In this document: one piece after another, positions 45,712-58,560 of the stretch
Position numbering within the stretch: the first letter of the stretch is position 1
How the letters are laid out: the number at the start of each line of letters is the position of its first letter
Assembly (NCBI GenBank): GCA_029207755.1
Contig: JARCOQ010000002.1
Location: 110,657,745-110,721,744, forward strand
DNA: 64,000 bases
Reading direction: 5' to 3'
From: Chamaea fasciata
Taxonomy: Eukaryota; Chordata; Aves; Passeriformes; Sylviidae
Notes under the pieces: model-generated
Databases searched by the model: none
What the model saw: only the letters and a program-made list of their open reading frames with translations
Told to the model about the DNA's origin: nothing
Made by a program: the position numbers and the translations under genes

Positions 45712-47475
45712 ATCAAGAGGTGCGTGCAATCCTGCTGAGATCAGCGGCGCTCCTCATGTCCACAAAATGAAGAGCTGACTGCAGTCCTTCACTGAACCAC
45801 CACCGGGGCAGAACTGCCACGATCCTCCTATCCATCAGAGCCAACATTCCCTGATCCTCTCGAGCAATGATCATCCAAAAAAGCCTTTCAGTCTGCTGGA
45901 AGAAAGAGGAAAATTTAGCAGTAAAGACATTTCCTCTTTTAGAAAGGTCAAAGGCACAAAAAAGACATTTTTGAAGGAATGTCGGATGACCCCCAGAGCC
46001 TCTGACAGGCAATTTTCCTGTCCCTGCACTGTTTGGAGTTTTAATTGCCTCTTTGGGGAGGTGCTAGAAGCCGCCCAGAGTGCAGTCACAATCCAGCAAT
46101 TTGGCACACGTGACTTCTTCGAATATGGGAGCAATTAGCAAAAAGTGATATGGTGAATGGTAGCGTAAGCACTGGATTCTGGACAGCATTCAGACAAGAA
46201 ATCTAAACCAGAGCAGAGTGGGGCAGACAGAAATCCAAACAAGCTTTCACAGAAATAAAACGCACCGGCTACATTTAGATAATGAGAGCCCAGCATTAGG
46301 AGATAGAATTCAAAGTCACCATTGCATTCCTAAAACTTGCTGACTGAACTGGTTGCAGCAGAGAGTGCAAGTTCACTAAAGCAGTTTGTGAGAAAAAAAA
46401 ATATCCAAAATGTTTAGTAGAAATAGCTTTAAAGACTTCTGGGAGAATTAAGTGAACCCAGACTGGACAATGAACACACCAGTTCATAGAGGAGAGGGGA
46501 AACAAATCTGTATTCTAGGCATTAGTAAAGATTTGTGTGTACCCAGAGGAGCTAATTTCCTAAGATAGGTTTTTTTTTGTTATATTGTTCATACAGCATT
46601 CTTTTTAGTACCCCGCAGGATGCCACGAAACATTAACAGTAGGTTTAAGACATCAGCTAGTGAGCAGTTCCTGTCTTAGGAAGAGAAAATCTCCAAGTCA
46701 TTAAATTCTTCCCATTTCAAACAACTGCAAGCAGCATTTATCCTAAATCCTGTCTCCCCAGTCCAGCTATGTCTGGTTAAACAACTGGAATTGGATCATT
46801 TGCAGCCAGGACTACGTTGCGTTCTGTCATCACACTTCAAAACAGGTTTTGCTCTGTGTTCACGTTTAGGTGAGGTCGGTGAGGTCCCCACCCTCTCCAA
46901 CACCTGAATGCCCACTCTGTCTGAGGGCAGTGGCTGTGCCCCAGGGAGGACTGGGCTGCTCCACTGCTGAGAGAGAAGAGTGAGCAACAGTTGAGAAAAG
47001 AAAGAGAAATGGAAATTGCGCGGCAACAAAAAAGGGAGGAGGGCTGATATAATAAAGAAGAAGGTAAACATGGTAGCTGGAAAAGCGAGAAATGTACAAG
47101 TAGCTGATGGATGAAATAGCAAGAAATAATTAATTAGTGAGCAAAATCAGAGGGCAATGAAATTAAATGGTTAACATGCAATGGAGCAAACAGCAAATTA
47201 ATTGTGTGTGGATCTACCAGGTGTTCTGATTATTTAAGGCAAAACATGGTTAGTGAAACTATTCATTCTCTGGTATTTCAGTTATTCATGGTATCTCTGG
47301 CCATGGGGATTAGAGCCTGTTTAAATGCAAGGTCCAGCCGTGTACATCTAAAAATCATTTATCTTGGTAGTGCAAGTGAGATGAACAGGACAGTGATGGA
47401 AAGTAGGGACACAGCTGTTCTGAATGGAATGCCTTAAAAGAAGATGCTATAACAAGAAAATATATAATGTGTTGC

Positions 47476-47505
47476 TTTATTTTTGTTTTCTTTTATTTTT
47501 TTTTT
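47476..47505. repeat. T-rich tract
   Basis: Mostly T with single A, G and C interruptions, ending in a run of T10. Confidence 0.75.
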
Positions 47506-49260
47506 GACTAATCAGTTTGAATTGTTACAGCTGAGAATAGAAGTTGGAAATGTTTGGCTCTTGCTGCCCTGACAATGGAAACTCTACTGTGTCTAAAGCA
47601 AGGTAATTCAAATAGATACAATTGCTTATTCTTTGGTTAACTTTAAACTGCTGGAGGAAACCAGGATTTTTGAAAATGAATTATTAACAAACTATTACAG
47701 TAATGTCTAATGATTGAAAAAAACCACATCACCTGCTTACCTGTTGATTAAAGTCTGGATAAACCCACTGTACTGTCTGAAATAATTCTGAGTTACTTTG
47801 TAACTCCACTTCTCAAATATGGCAATGTCCTCTTACAGTCTGATCTGCTAGTATGCTAGTATTGGCTGGTTTTTGGTTTTTTTTTTCCCCAGTGAGGGTT
47901 TCCAATTTATTTTTGGAATTTTTGTTCTGTAAATATTTTCTAATTTCCTCTCTGTTAAATAGATTTTGATCTCAGGTGTGATTACTTTAAATTGAAGTCA
48001 TTCCTTTTCTCTTATTAAGTGTTCCTAATGAATACAATCAGCCCATGTGATCATTCTTGGGAATATTTATATGTGGTATGAAAAATTTTCTTGCATGAAT
48101 AGCCAGAACACACAGTGAATACTTTGAGGATGCAGCCAGGAGTTCCGCACAGCATTTAAAAGCGGTTTTCTGAGCTGGGAGGTTATGGGTAGCAGTTGTC
48201 TGTATTTGGAAAGTAATAGAAAATGTAGCAATGCCTGTAGCATTCATTTATTCCCATCACCTGCACATAAATGTTTCCCTCACCTAATACTTCACAGCTC
48301 TACAGGACACATTTATTGTCTCGAATGTGTAGAGCTATAGCAGAATAAGGACTTAAATAAACCACAGGTGTGAAAAATTCCAACTGGCAACTTCAAACTA
48401 AACACCATGAAGCATAAAAAGGCACTTGTCAGAGGTGGAAGGAGCAGTTTGATTAAATCATTGCCTCAGCCCAGACATGTTGGGCCCAATTCTCCCCTCC
48501 CACCAGCTGACTCACATGGAGCGTGGGCAGTGGCACTGCTGTAAGACTGGAGTGGTGGCACTTGGACTCTGGAGCTCCCATTACGCCTGTCTGACACCAC
48601 GGAGCTGAAATGTGCAGCTGAACAGATTTATGGTGCTGCACTCGTTGGAGGTGAAGGACTGCTCCTACTCATGGCCTGAGATCACTAAACTGAGGCGGGG
48701 AGAATTTTAGAAGCCAACTTTGTCCCAGTGTTGAAAGCAACAAAACCTGCCTGAGCTGCTGGTGAGGCAGGCAAGAGATGGATCTTCCTTTAACTGTGTT
48801 TTTCTTGCTGTCAGTTGCCAGGGAGGAGCCAGCGTGGCATCTTTGTGAGGTGCTGCAGTTGAAAGCACTGCTGCCATCAAATTTTATGGCCCCATCCTCT
48901 GCACCCTGTCACTTTGGCATGTGTCCTCACCTGGAATCCCCTCCTGGCAGGAGTCTCTCATAGTCTGCAGTAGGGCAGGACCAGGCAATTGCAGAGCAAG
49001 CACCTCCTGCCTGCGTCTCCCTCTCCTGATTTGACTTTTAGGGAAGAGAAGGTGTGACAGCCGCATTAGGCATGAAGCACAGTGCCCTCAGTGAGTAGGC
49101 TGGAGAACTGAATAGAAAAACCTAGAAAAACCTTTTAAGGACCACGGCAAAGGGGGGTGACCAGAGCACCAGCCCTTTCCAGCCTCAACCTAGCAGTGGC
49201 CAGCTGGAGAATACGGGCGCTGCATTGCTGCCTACATGAGCAGGGAATGTTGGAAAAGAA

Positions 49261-49299
49261 TTTGGTGGGGGTTTTTTGGGTTTTTTTGGGTTTTTTTTT
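49261..49299. repeat. T/G-rich tract (GGGT6-9)n
   Basis: G5, G3 and G3 runs are separated by T6 and T7 and followed by T9. There are only three tracts of G3 or longer, so it falls short of a canonical quadruplex. Confidence 0.85.
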
Positions 49300-50053
49300 A
49301 AGTGTGAAATGCACCATTGCATAAGTGTTAACTTATATGTAAAACATCGGCATGGATAGTTAGGATTACATTGCTTTGAGTACTACTGAGGAAAGTGTTT
49401 GCCATTTTTCTGTGTTAGTGAAAGCCACACGATCCACTTCATTCTTATGTTCATCTTATTGCAGTTACAAGAGACAATTTGCAAATGCCTGGCTGCTTCA
49501 TAAAAGCTAAAGTACTTGGATTCACAGCAGGTACTAATTTTGCGTGCATCTGCTGAGCTGTGCATGGCATCAACCTGTTTTTAATTACACCTGCATGTCA
49601 GGCTCCAAATGCATCTGTGAACAGGAAAGATGAAAGGTAGGCAGAACAGGATGTCATGTATTTCCCATCACCTTTCGCTGGCTGGCTGCCCATAGAAGGA
49701 AGAGGAAATTCCCTTTCTTTCATAGTGAAAATGTAAAGATCTACTAAGCCTTGCACTGCCAACAGCAAGGTGTAATCACTCCTTTAAGGAAGCATGCATG
49801 TGTTAACAGGGGTGAGTAGGGGAAGTCCAAATAGCTTTCTACACCTTCCCTACCACTGATCTGTAAAGGGCAATAAGTAGCTCTTGCTTTGTTATATTTT
49901 ATTTGCATTGAAATGTGTAAGTTGGTTGACTTAATATCCCAACTTCATTGTGAAATAAAATATGTGAAAGCAGGAACGACCAGGGCTTTTCAATAGCTGG
50001 AGTAACAAAGGTTAAACAACACTTCTCTCTCCTGTTATTTCACCCAAGTATAG

Positions 50054-50067
50054 AAAAAAAAAAAAAA
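50054..50067. repeat. A14 homopolymer
   Basis: Fourteen A residues followed by GCTT in unique DNA. Confidence 0.8.
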
Positions 50068-52445
50068 GCTTATACTCATTTTTACAAATAAAATAATTCA
50101 GACTACAGCTAAGGATGGCCATGACTCTTGAAACACTGGACAAGGTGATTCAAAAACTGCTTCAGAGAGTCAGAAGAAATGTTTTTCATGAAGCAATTCT
50201 CTCTGAATGAAAAATACTAAACCATTTGTGATTGCACCTTCAAGCCATTCCTTTAATTTATTCCTGTCATTTGGAATTGTTTCTTTTCCTAATTGCATTA
50301 AAAATTGTGCACTTTAAAGGCTGCATTGTGTGCCAAGAATGTGTATGTGTAGTCAGTGCATAAAACATGGGAACAGGGAAAGAACAATTGCATTTTTTAC
50401 TCTGGAATCCAGTCAAACTTTGAAAGCTACCTCAACTACTTTGCTTCAAAAAAACAGCAATGAAAATCAATAATGGTCACACAAGTTTAAAAGATAAAGA
50501 AGTTATTCTATCAGCTCCTTCTATTTTACCGTAAGTGCAACTTGTTGAAACTTTTTGATCCTGTTGATTATTCCTACAGTATTTCTTGGCAATTTGGGGT
50601 TCTCAGTAGAACCTACATGAATTAACCAGTGAAAAAAGCACCCAGGAGATCAGTCCATCTGGCAGGCTGAGGCTTGATTTTGTGTGCAGGTAACCTCGCG
50701 CCCCTTGCTTTGGTAACCAGGTCTGGGCTCTGCACAGTCCAGGTTGATGCAGGAGGGCATCCCTGCCTTGTGCCCAGGGTGGTCAACCCTCTGGCAGCCC
50801 CAGGCGCAGGGGCTGGGAGGAACTCCCTGGTGTCTGCCAGAGTTAGGGGAGGAGAAGAAATCAGTGCCAGTGCATCTCACCGCTTAATTTTGTGTCCAAG
50901 TTTTAATGAGTTTAGTCAGAGGCCTTGGAGACCGTAGAGCTGAATTCCTGCTTTCCTCAGTCAGGCGCTGATCCAGTGGAAGCTGTGGTTGTAACTGCCC
51001 TGGCACCATGTTTGCTCTCCTGGAGCGTGATATGAAAAACAAACCAAAACAACTCTTTTTCAGTATAGGGAAGGGCCTTTCAGTATATTTCAGACTTCAG
51101 GTGAGAAAAGGCAAAATAAACCAGATATGAGGTTGAGATCCAAAGACTCCTGAAGGACTCTGCCCTCAAGGTTTCCCTCCTTTGTAGCCCCATGATCCAA
51201 ATATTCCCTGGATTTTTTTGCATGCCTTTTCAATTTATGCCACCAGCTGTAATTTCAGTTTCACGGTTACCGGGCAAAATCTCAACATTTTCAGCAGGGC
51301 CCTGCCAGGTTCTACTCTTTACGAGCCCTAAAGTTCACAGAGGTTGTACCTTTACCTCCTTCCATTGCTGCTGTGCAGATGCATTTATTTCTGAAGGGTA
51401 AAAGCTCTTTGCTGGTTTTAAAGTTGTATCTTATTAACTTATTTAATCTGTCAGTGGATGTAAGTCTTACATAACAGAATATTTTTCTTCTTCCTTTACT
51501 GAAACCACAGTTTTAATACAACACTTTCTTTGTTACCTGAATACACTTTTCTTTTTGTGCCCTTTTGTTCAGGCTGCAGGAATCCAGACAAACAAGTGTT
51601 AATTCCCCATGATGTTTTCCAGCTGACAGGCCTAATTGATTTGATTTCCACTGTTTTCACAAGTGACCCCCCTCAACCCGTCATCACCACTTCTTTTGAT
51701 ACCTGAGCTTTACTTTCTACTCTCACATTCCACTTCAACAACTAATAAAGAGCTTATTAGGAAGGAAGAAACTCATTATTTGTTTTCTAAACTCTGCTCC
51801 ATGCCCAGCAGATTCAGAGGGTTACAGCCCTGTATTATTAATCAATACAGAACATTTGCTTCTATTAGGTTACCAGCATCTTTTATCATCAGGCTGAGGG
51901 TAGGAACCTGTTTCTTTGTGTTCTGCTACCCACGCTCCAGCTAGACTAGACAGAGATAAAAGACAGCTGAGTAATATTTTCCCTGAGATCCCTGATGATG
52001 CACACAGATGGCCTGTAACAAATGAAATATGCAAGGTGACGGCTGGAGTTCTCCTCACTCCAAGTTCAACTTTTACGGCTTAGAGAGTGTTTCAGCCCTC
52101 ACACCACAGCTTCATGGTAGAGAGATTTATTTTCTTATCTGTAGCAGGGTTTGTGAGTCTTTGCCTACCATGGCCATTAATGGTTGCAGTAGGAAGTAGC
52201 CAAGTGCTCTCACTGTACTTCTTGCCTTATTAAAAAACAGCTGGGGAAAAAAATTTATTGAAAAAAGCAATGCAGCCATGTGGAGCTTGAGAAATATAAA
52301 GGGAGGCACTGGAGAAGTTTGTTATCTACATGGAATGAAATACAAGGCTGAAGAATTCCATTAAGGGATGTAGCATATGTAAAAGCAAACAAACAATATC
52401 AAACACATATTAAGTCAAGTGAAAGCTTACATGTTGGTAGCACAG

Positions 52446-52458
52446 AAAAAAAAAAAAA
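52446..52458. repeat. A13 homopolymer
   Basis: Thirteen A residues in unique DNA. Confidence 0.8.
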
Positions 52459-55400
52459 GCCCTTTGCAATAAAGTAAACACAGATCTGTTTACAGTGCCT
52501 GAAAGAAACATTTTTTTTTTCCTGGCCTATTACTATGTCTTCTCTGTGACTGCCTTATCAGATAACAGTCCAGCGGGTAGCTGTGTCCGTCAAATTCACT
52601 TTTGCTAATGTATTAAATAATCTGACCATAATGCCTGACTGTGGATCATAGTCTGGTGAGCAGGAATTCATCCAATTTGAACTGAACACAGTTTTAAACA
52701 TGTAGCTCCTAACCTTCCTAACCCCTGGATTCTCAACTTAGTGGAAGATCACCTTAAAACAATTCAAATATCTTCTGCAAGAGTTTAAGAGTCAAAAAGT
52801 GCCTTAGCTCTGTTGAACTGCACAATAGCACTGATAAAGCAGGGATTCCTTGACTGCTTAAGCAGCCTGGACTCCAGAAACCTGGGAGCATCTCATCACC
52901 TTCCCAATGTTCATGCCTTCAGGGGCAGAAGCACAAAGATATGGAAAGAAACCCCAAAATCCAAACTGAGCTGTTTCCAGGGAGCTGTGCCCCTCTCAGG
53001 AAAGGTTTTCTTGTGTTTTGCTCCCTGGGGAAGGGGTGGCTATAGACAGTAGGTGGCTGTGCAGAAAAGTGCTCTGCTATGGACACAGCCCACTCCTGAG
53101 GAATGCAGAGCACCTTCTTCCATTCCAGAGACAGAAGAGAACAGTGGACAGCTCCAGCCAAAAGAGGTGGCAAGTAGCCAGGGAATATGGGACTGGAGAA
53201 CTCCACAGCCCTGAGCCAGAATGGGACACAGTCCTGCTGGTTGTGGTGCCAGTAAGAACAAAGAATTCCGCATGAAGAGCTTGGGATGAAGGGGTGGTGA
53301 GAAGATACCACAGTGAGGAGATACTGTAGGAATCAAGCAGGACTATAAATTACAACACACAGATGCTGAACAGAGCAGATCTGGTGGCTCTGAGAGACTG
53401 GTGAACGGCTCGTGACCCTCACACCAGGCATGTCATGACTTCAGAGTCTGATGGCAGGGAATCCCACCTAAAGTTTCCAGATTTGCCTTTTCTGGGCTGC
53501 ACTGAAGTATTTACATAGGTGTGCATCAATTTTGCAGCTTCAACCAATTACAGTGACAGTTTTTAAATAAATCAATGCATTATGTATGCATATAAAGTAG
53601 ACTGTATTTCTATATATAAACCTAAGCCATTTCCTGTCTATATGGAAAGTATGGGTATTGTCTGCTGTGTGAAAAAAAGAAAAAAAAGGGATATGCTCCA
53701 CTTTTTCCATTTATCGTCCAGAACATAGCCTCATATCAAACGATTTCTGATTGAAAACAGCCTCTTAATGCATTACAAGTAAAAATAACCTATTATTGTG
53801 TAATATATGATATACCCTTTCCTCTTTTAGGCAAAGCAGTGCCTGCAAATATGTCTAGACAGAGTGATGGAAAAGCACAAATTGGCCTCTAACTGTTGCC
53901 ACCCACTTATCAGGCAAACCTGGAAAAAAAATTGAAGATATTACAGTCTCACTCATTGCATGACACCCATAAGGCAGAAAGCCTCTCTGAGGCTTCATGG
54001 CTTACTGCAGAGCATAAGTGTCAGAAACTTTGTGAACAGGAGCATGACTAACTTGCCTTCATGGCCTGATGAGAATTGCCAAGTGACTGAAGTAGGCCAG
54101 GGTGTCCTGTGAGCAGTGGAATATGCCTTGTATGGATAGTGTTAAAAGTCTTCTTCCCATGCTGCAGATGAATCAGTCACCTGCTGACACTGCAGACACG
54201 ATCAGAATTCAGAATCTATTTGCCACATTTTGGAGGAAAGCTTTTAAGTCCTGACCTAATCCTTCTGCCCTGCACCTGATAATTTTTTAAAATCAGCTTT
54301 TTAACTCTCGTGAGTTTATGTCTGGTAATAAAGTTGTCTTGGACAAAGTTCTCTTTGTAAAAAGATCATTCTCCTCCTCTGGCACACCTCCCTGCTACCT
54401 TGTCATGGCAGGAAATCAACATCGTTTGTACTTGTACCGAGGAGTTTCAGGATGCAGTGTACATCGTGGATAACTGCTTTTGGGTTTAGCTGTTCTGTTC
54501 TCCTCCTCACCTTTAGGAAAGAATGACATGGTAACAATGCTAATGGTAAGAAAGAACTGCAGAAGGACAAGAGAAATCAATTGGTCAAGAGTTTTCATCT
54601 GATGCCACTTGTTTCCCACTTGCAAAATACTTCATCTCTGTTATTCAGAAAGTGTTAGTCTTCCCCATGGTGAAAAGAGAAATGGTGAATCAAAAAAGTG
54701 GAGGATTTTTGTATAAAGAGCGTGCTGGATGATTTTTATACAGTCCGCAAGCACTTGCATGTTTTCATCTGTGTATGTACAAAGTGTTGGTGTGTAGGAA
54801 AAGTGATTGACTCTGGTCCCAGAGAAGTTACAGAAACCTTGTCACATTTTCACATTTGAAAACACCATGGTGGTGAAAGCCAGGCATGGGTTGGGATGTA
54901 CAAGCCCTGTGTAGGAGTCGGGTACTGGAATAACACACTGCCACCTGCTTTAGGCCCTTTTCTTTAGTGTTTTGGCTTCTTCATCTCCACAGTTGTGGAA
55001 TTCCAGAAGGTAAAGGGCTAATATGGATGTCTCAAACACCAAGGGAGAATCCAGGCTTGGCAGGTGGTTTGTCTGGGTGGAAGAAAAACCAAGTAACTTT
55101 GCAGTCACCTGTAATCTCTGAGTCAGCACTGAGGTAAAGGCTCTCTTGTATACACATGTCCACACTCCCCCTATACCATATATATGTAGACATATACACT
55201 GCTGAGATGTAACCTAAACAGCACCTTTTTTCCCTTTTATTTTGGGAAGCCAGTATAAGGTTTCTCCTAGTGGCATAAACAAGGAAAACAGCACACACAG
55301 AACTACCATCATTACCCAGGCAAGCAAAGTGCTGATGGACTTTGCAAACATCACAACAGTTTTGACACAGATGCCCTCGTAATTTGAGCCAAGCTGTTCA

Positions 55401-56298
55401 CTGTGCACCAGAAATGGCTTTGTGTTTGAGCTTCAAATTCACCTATTTGTGTAAGTGAGGTTGCAGCTGCAGCTTTGCTGCGGGGACAGGCATAAACTCA
55501 ACCCAGGCAGTAATCTGCAAGACAAACATCAGGAGGAAGCGCTCTCCAGTTGAGCTTTGAAGTTACAGCCTTTCTACCAATGTGCTTTGGATTTGCTTCG
55601 CTATTTTTAAACCAGAAGAGAATGTCCAAGCCTCTGCCCAGCCCTCCCCTTATATTTGGTGCACTTATCGAGGTTGGCATCCTGTTTGAGGCAGGAGATC
55701 AGTCAGGAAGTTAACCAGGAGTCCAGATGCTGGTCTTGGAAAGGCTCATGCCAGAGCCAGGCTTCCACGCATTTCAGCTGCCAAATTCCCTCCTCACAAA
55801 TGTCCACAGTTCCTGGCTCTCACACTGGGGTAGTTAGAGGAAAAGCCTGAAGAAGAATGTTTTCTACTCTACAATTAACGGGGAGGAGCAGTGCCAGGGG
55901 AGCAATACTGCTGACATAGGTTGGCATGCCTTGCATTGCAAGTTACTGTTTTCCAGCCAGAGAAAAGTTCTTGTTTGTCCATGAAGATTTTGTGATAGGA
56001 CAGGCAGCACACTCCAGGCTGAGGAAGGGAATGAGGCTGGGCTGCTTTCCCCTTACAGGTTGCACTGAGATATGAATGCCTACGCACATTTATATGTCAG
56101 ATAAATATTGCAGTCCCTATCTCCCCACACCATCCTAGGAAAGACACCAGTTTTTCAATAGCTGCTTACACTGTAGACCATGGCTTCTACAAAGCTGTGA
56201 CTTTATTTTCCTTGAGGCTCCTGAAATCCCAATCCCATGGAAAGCTAAGACTGTACCTCAGGTTCTGTATAACAGAAAACTTCATATGCTAGGAATGC

Positions 56299-56349
56299 TT
56301 TTTTTTTCTTCTTTTTTTTTTTTTTTTTCTTTTTTCTTTTTTTTTTCCC
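56299..56349. repeat. Polypyrimidine tract (T-rich with C)
   Basis: About 50 pyrimidines, mainly T runs of 6-18 broken by single C and ending in CCC. On the minus strand it gives a poly-lysine open frame, which is an artefact. Confidence 0.9.
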
Positions 56350-57078
56350 TAAATGGGGCTTTGGTAAGCAAATTTCTCTCTGATGCTCTAGCTGACATGT
56401 CTGCAGTGGGGAACACATCTGCCTTTTGCTGAAGGTCTGGCTCTGCATGTACTGAAAGGGCTTTTCTTGAAGCCAGGGGCTGCTTTTGGTGAGCACACTA
56501 TGGTACCTGCTCATAAAAAAACAACAGTGAAAAGCCAAACCTGCAAACAGGTGTACACAGTGATTTCAAGTCATGATTAGTCATCATACTTCAACGAATT
56601 TGCCCCCTAATTTCATACCAGTGGCATGAAGGTTTCCAAGACTGCAGGATCTATGAGCACCATCAGAATGGGGCATCATTTCCCTGAAGCAACCTAAGGG
56701 TCAGTAAAGAGCACACATGTACATGTCCCTCCTGCGACAAGAGAGTGTGAGATTTCAAATCCATAGTCACATTAGCACTTTCCAGGATGTTAATGCTTTT
56801 AACATGCTGAACTCTGGAGTTTTTTTCCTTCCAATTTTAGATTACTCATTGAAATCTCTATTGCAAATGTGGACCATGAGTCCATAAAAGGTGATGTGGG
56901 TAGCGAACCCTTATAGATTCAGTTTTTGCCTGAGGCTTGATTTTGTCTCACAGGTCTTTCTCACATACCTCTGGGGTGTGTAGTTTGTTACATGTTGTAA
57001 CAGCATGTGGGTTAGTTTTGAGCTAGGCAAGGGCTGAGTTTCCAGTTACAGCTTAGGGATATCCAAACAAGTAGGGGG

Positions 57079-57091
57079 AAAAAAAAAAAAA
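57079..57091. repeat. A13 homopolymer
   Basis: Thirteen A residues preceded by GGGGG. Confidence 0.8.
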
Positions 57092-58259
57092 GATTATTCA
57101 ATCTAACATGGATTCTTTTACCAGGAAGTGATAAAAGCAAACGTGACAATTGTAATCACAAAAGGAATTGGTTCTAAAAGTTTTGAGCAGCTAAAAATAC
57201 GGCAGAGAGGAGAAGGAGGAAGGATTTAGGACAAAAGCTGGAATTTAACCTGAAGCATAACAATGAGTATCTACATTTACTGTCATAAAGATCTTCTCAT
57301 CAAAAGCATGTGCTAAAAGTCTCAGTACACACAGTAAACGCTGCAGTATTTTACCTGGTCTATTTTGGGCCCACTTCATAAGGACACATTGGTCACAGTG
57401 GACTGTGGGACTCACTTTTTGCTCATATCTCTATATGAAGAGACAGCACTTCTCACAAATGACAGTAAAGGCCAGGGTATTTCATCCAAGATTTTATCTT
57501 TTGTTTAGTGGCATTTTGGCTTCAGTTTCACTATGGTGTTGACAAAGACATTTGAACATTTCTATTGATTCAGAAATCTGGGCATTAAGACTCGTCTTTA
57601 TAGTTCACTTAAAAGTAAATGTTTCAAAATTTAAAACTCCTCATGCAGCTTTTAAACTTTATTGGCTGAAGACTGAGTGCTGTAAAATGATTTTTTCTTC
57701 AGTAATGGAAGTTCTGTTTTACAGAAAACAGTAAGCATTAACTCTGCTTGCTGAGAGCAAATGAACAAAATCAGACCTGCTCTATGAAAAGGAGGGTTTG
57801 GTCACCATAATAAAAGTACAAGTTTTTTATATCCTCTGTTTTCTCAAGACCTGCTCATTCCCAACTCCTGGGGTTTACTGCACAGTCATATGTTAAGAGA
57901 GGAATAATTTTGCTCATTTTAAATGCAGCTGGAATGGAAAGGGATACAGGCGGAAACAGGAATGAATGAAGGACAACTTGGAAAATAGTTTTTTCCTCTT
58001 GTTCCCTGTAGTGTACTACCTAGAAGTAACTCGGGAGTTATCCATGGTAGCATCAGCTACATCCTTGTCCTTCCTGGCTGCTGTTTCTACCCTTAAAAGC
58101 ATCCAGCCTGGAGACCCAGAATTTCTCCTGTCAACCCATTAGACGGCTTAATAATCTTACTATAACAAAGATTGGGATTTTTTTCCTTGGTGTCTAAAAA
58201 GAATCTTCCCTATTCCAGCTGAAGTCTCTCTTTACCTCTCTATCTCACCACAGGATCTG

Positions 58260-58560
58260 TGTTCTGCTATTTGTAGTAACCCTTCAGATATTTAAAAACA
58301 TTCTCAGCATTCACTCCTATCTCTTTTTCTTTACAGTAAGCAAATGCAGTTTGCCCAGCCCTTCCCCCGCAGGTAAATTTTGTTGTACCTGTGGGGATTG
58401 CAACAGTGCTCTGGATCCTCATCAGATTATTAGCATCTTTCTTATGTGCTGTGACCAAACTGAACTCAATGGGGTTGGATCCATAGAGAGACAAAACCTC
58501 TACAGCACCCAGAGTCCTGTGTCTCCTGAGTGTCTTTTCTAGCACTGGTATTGGGCATAC
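58260..58560 (-). mobile_element. Probable ancient CR1-like LINE relic, reverse orientation
   Basis: The plus strand contains, in the expected reverse-CR1 order, 'agtaacccttcagatatttaaaaac', a pyrimidine-rich 'ctcctatctctttttctttacag', 'gcaaatgcagtttgcccag' and later 'gctgtgaccaaactgaactcaat'. These resemble the 'cccttcaaatatttgaagac', 'aacatgcccag' and 'cccaaaactgaacacaat' blocks of old amniote CR1 elements. The match is patchy and could be coincidental. A minus-strand open frame of 118 codons over it has no known domain. Confidence 0.42.

Larger units (their letters stand above)
40463..58259. other. Gene-free unique DNA with an inverted repeat pair and G4 motifs
   Basis: I see no gene in these 17.8 kb. 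Frames of up to about 150 codons occur at 43300-44300 but overlap on both strands and have no recognisable domain. Marked structures are the inverted pair at 44198-44238 and 45671-45711, C-rich motifs at 43510-43530 and 44913-44933, and short tandem duplications at 41793-41828 and 44568-44601. The segment 45880-46140 is repeat-free and motif-dense, including a CACGTG E-box at 46107-46112, and is a candidate conserved non-coding element. Confidence 0.5.
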
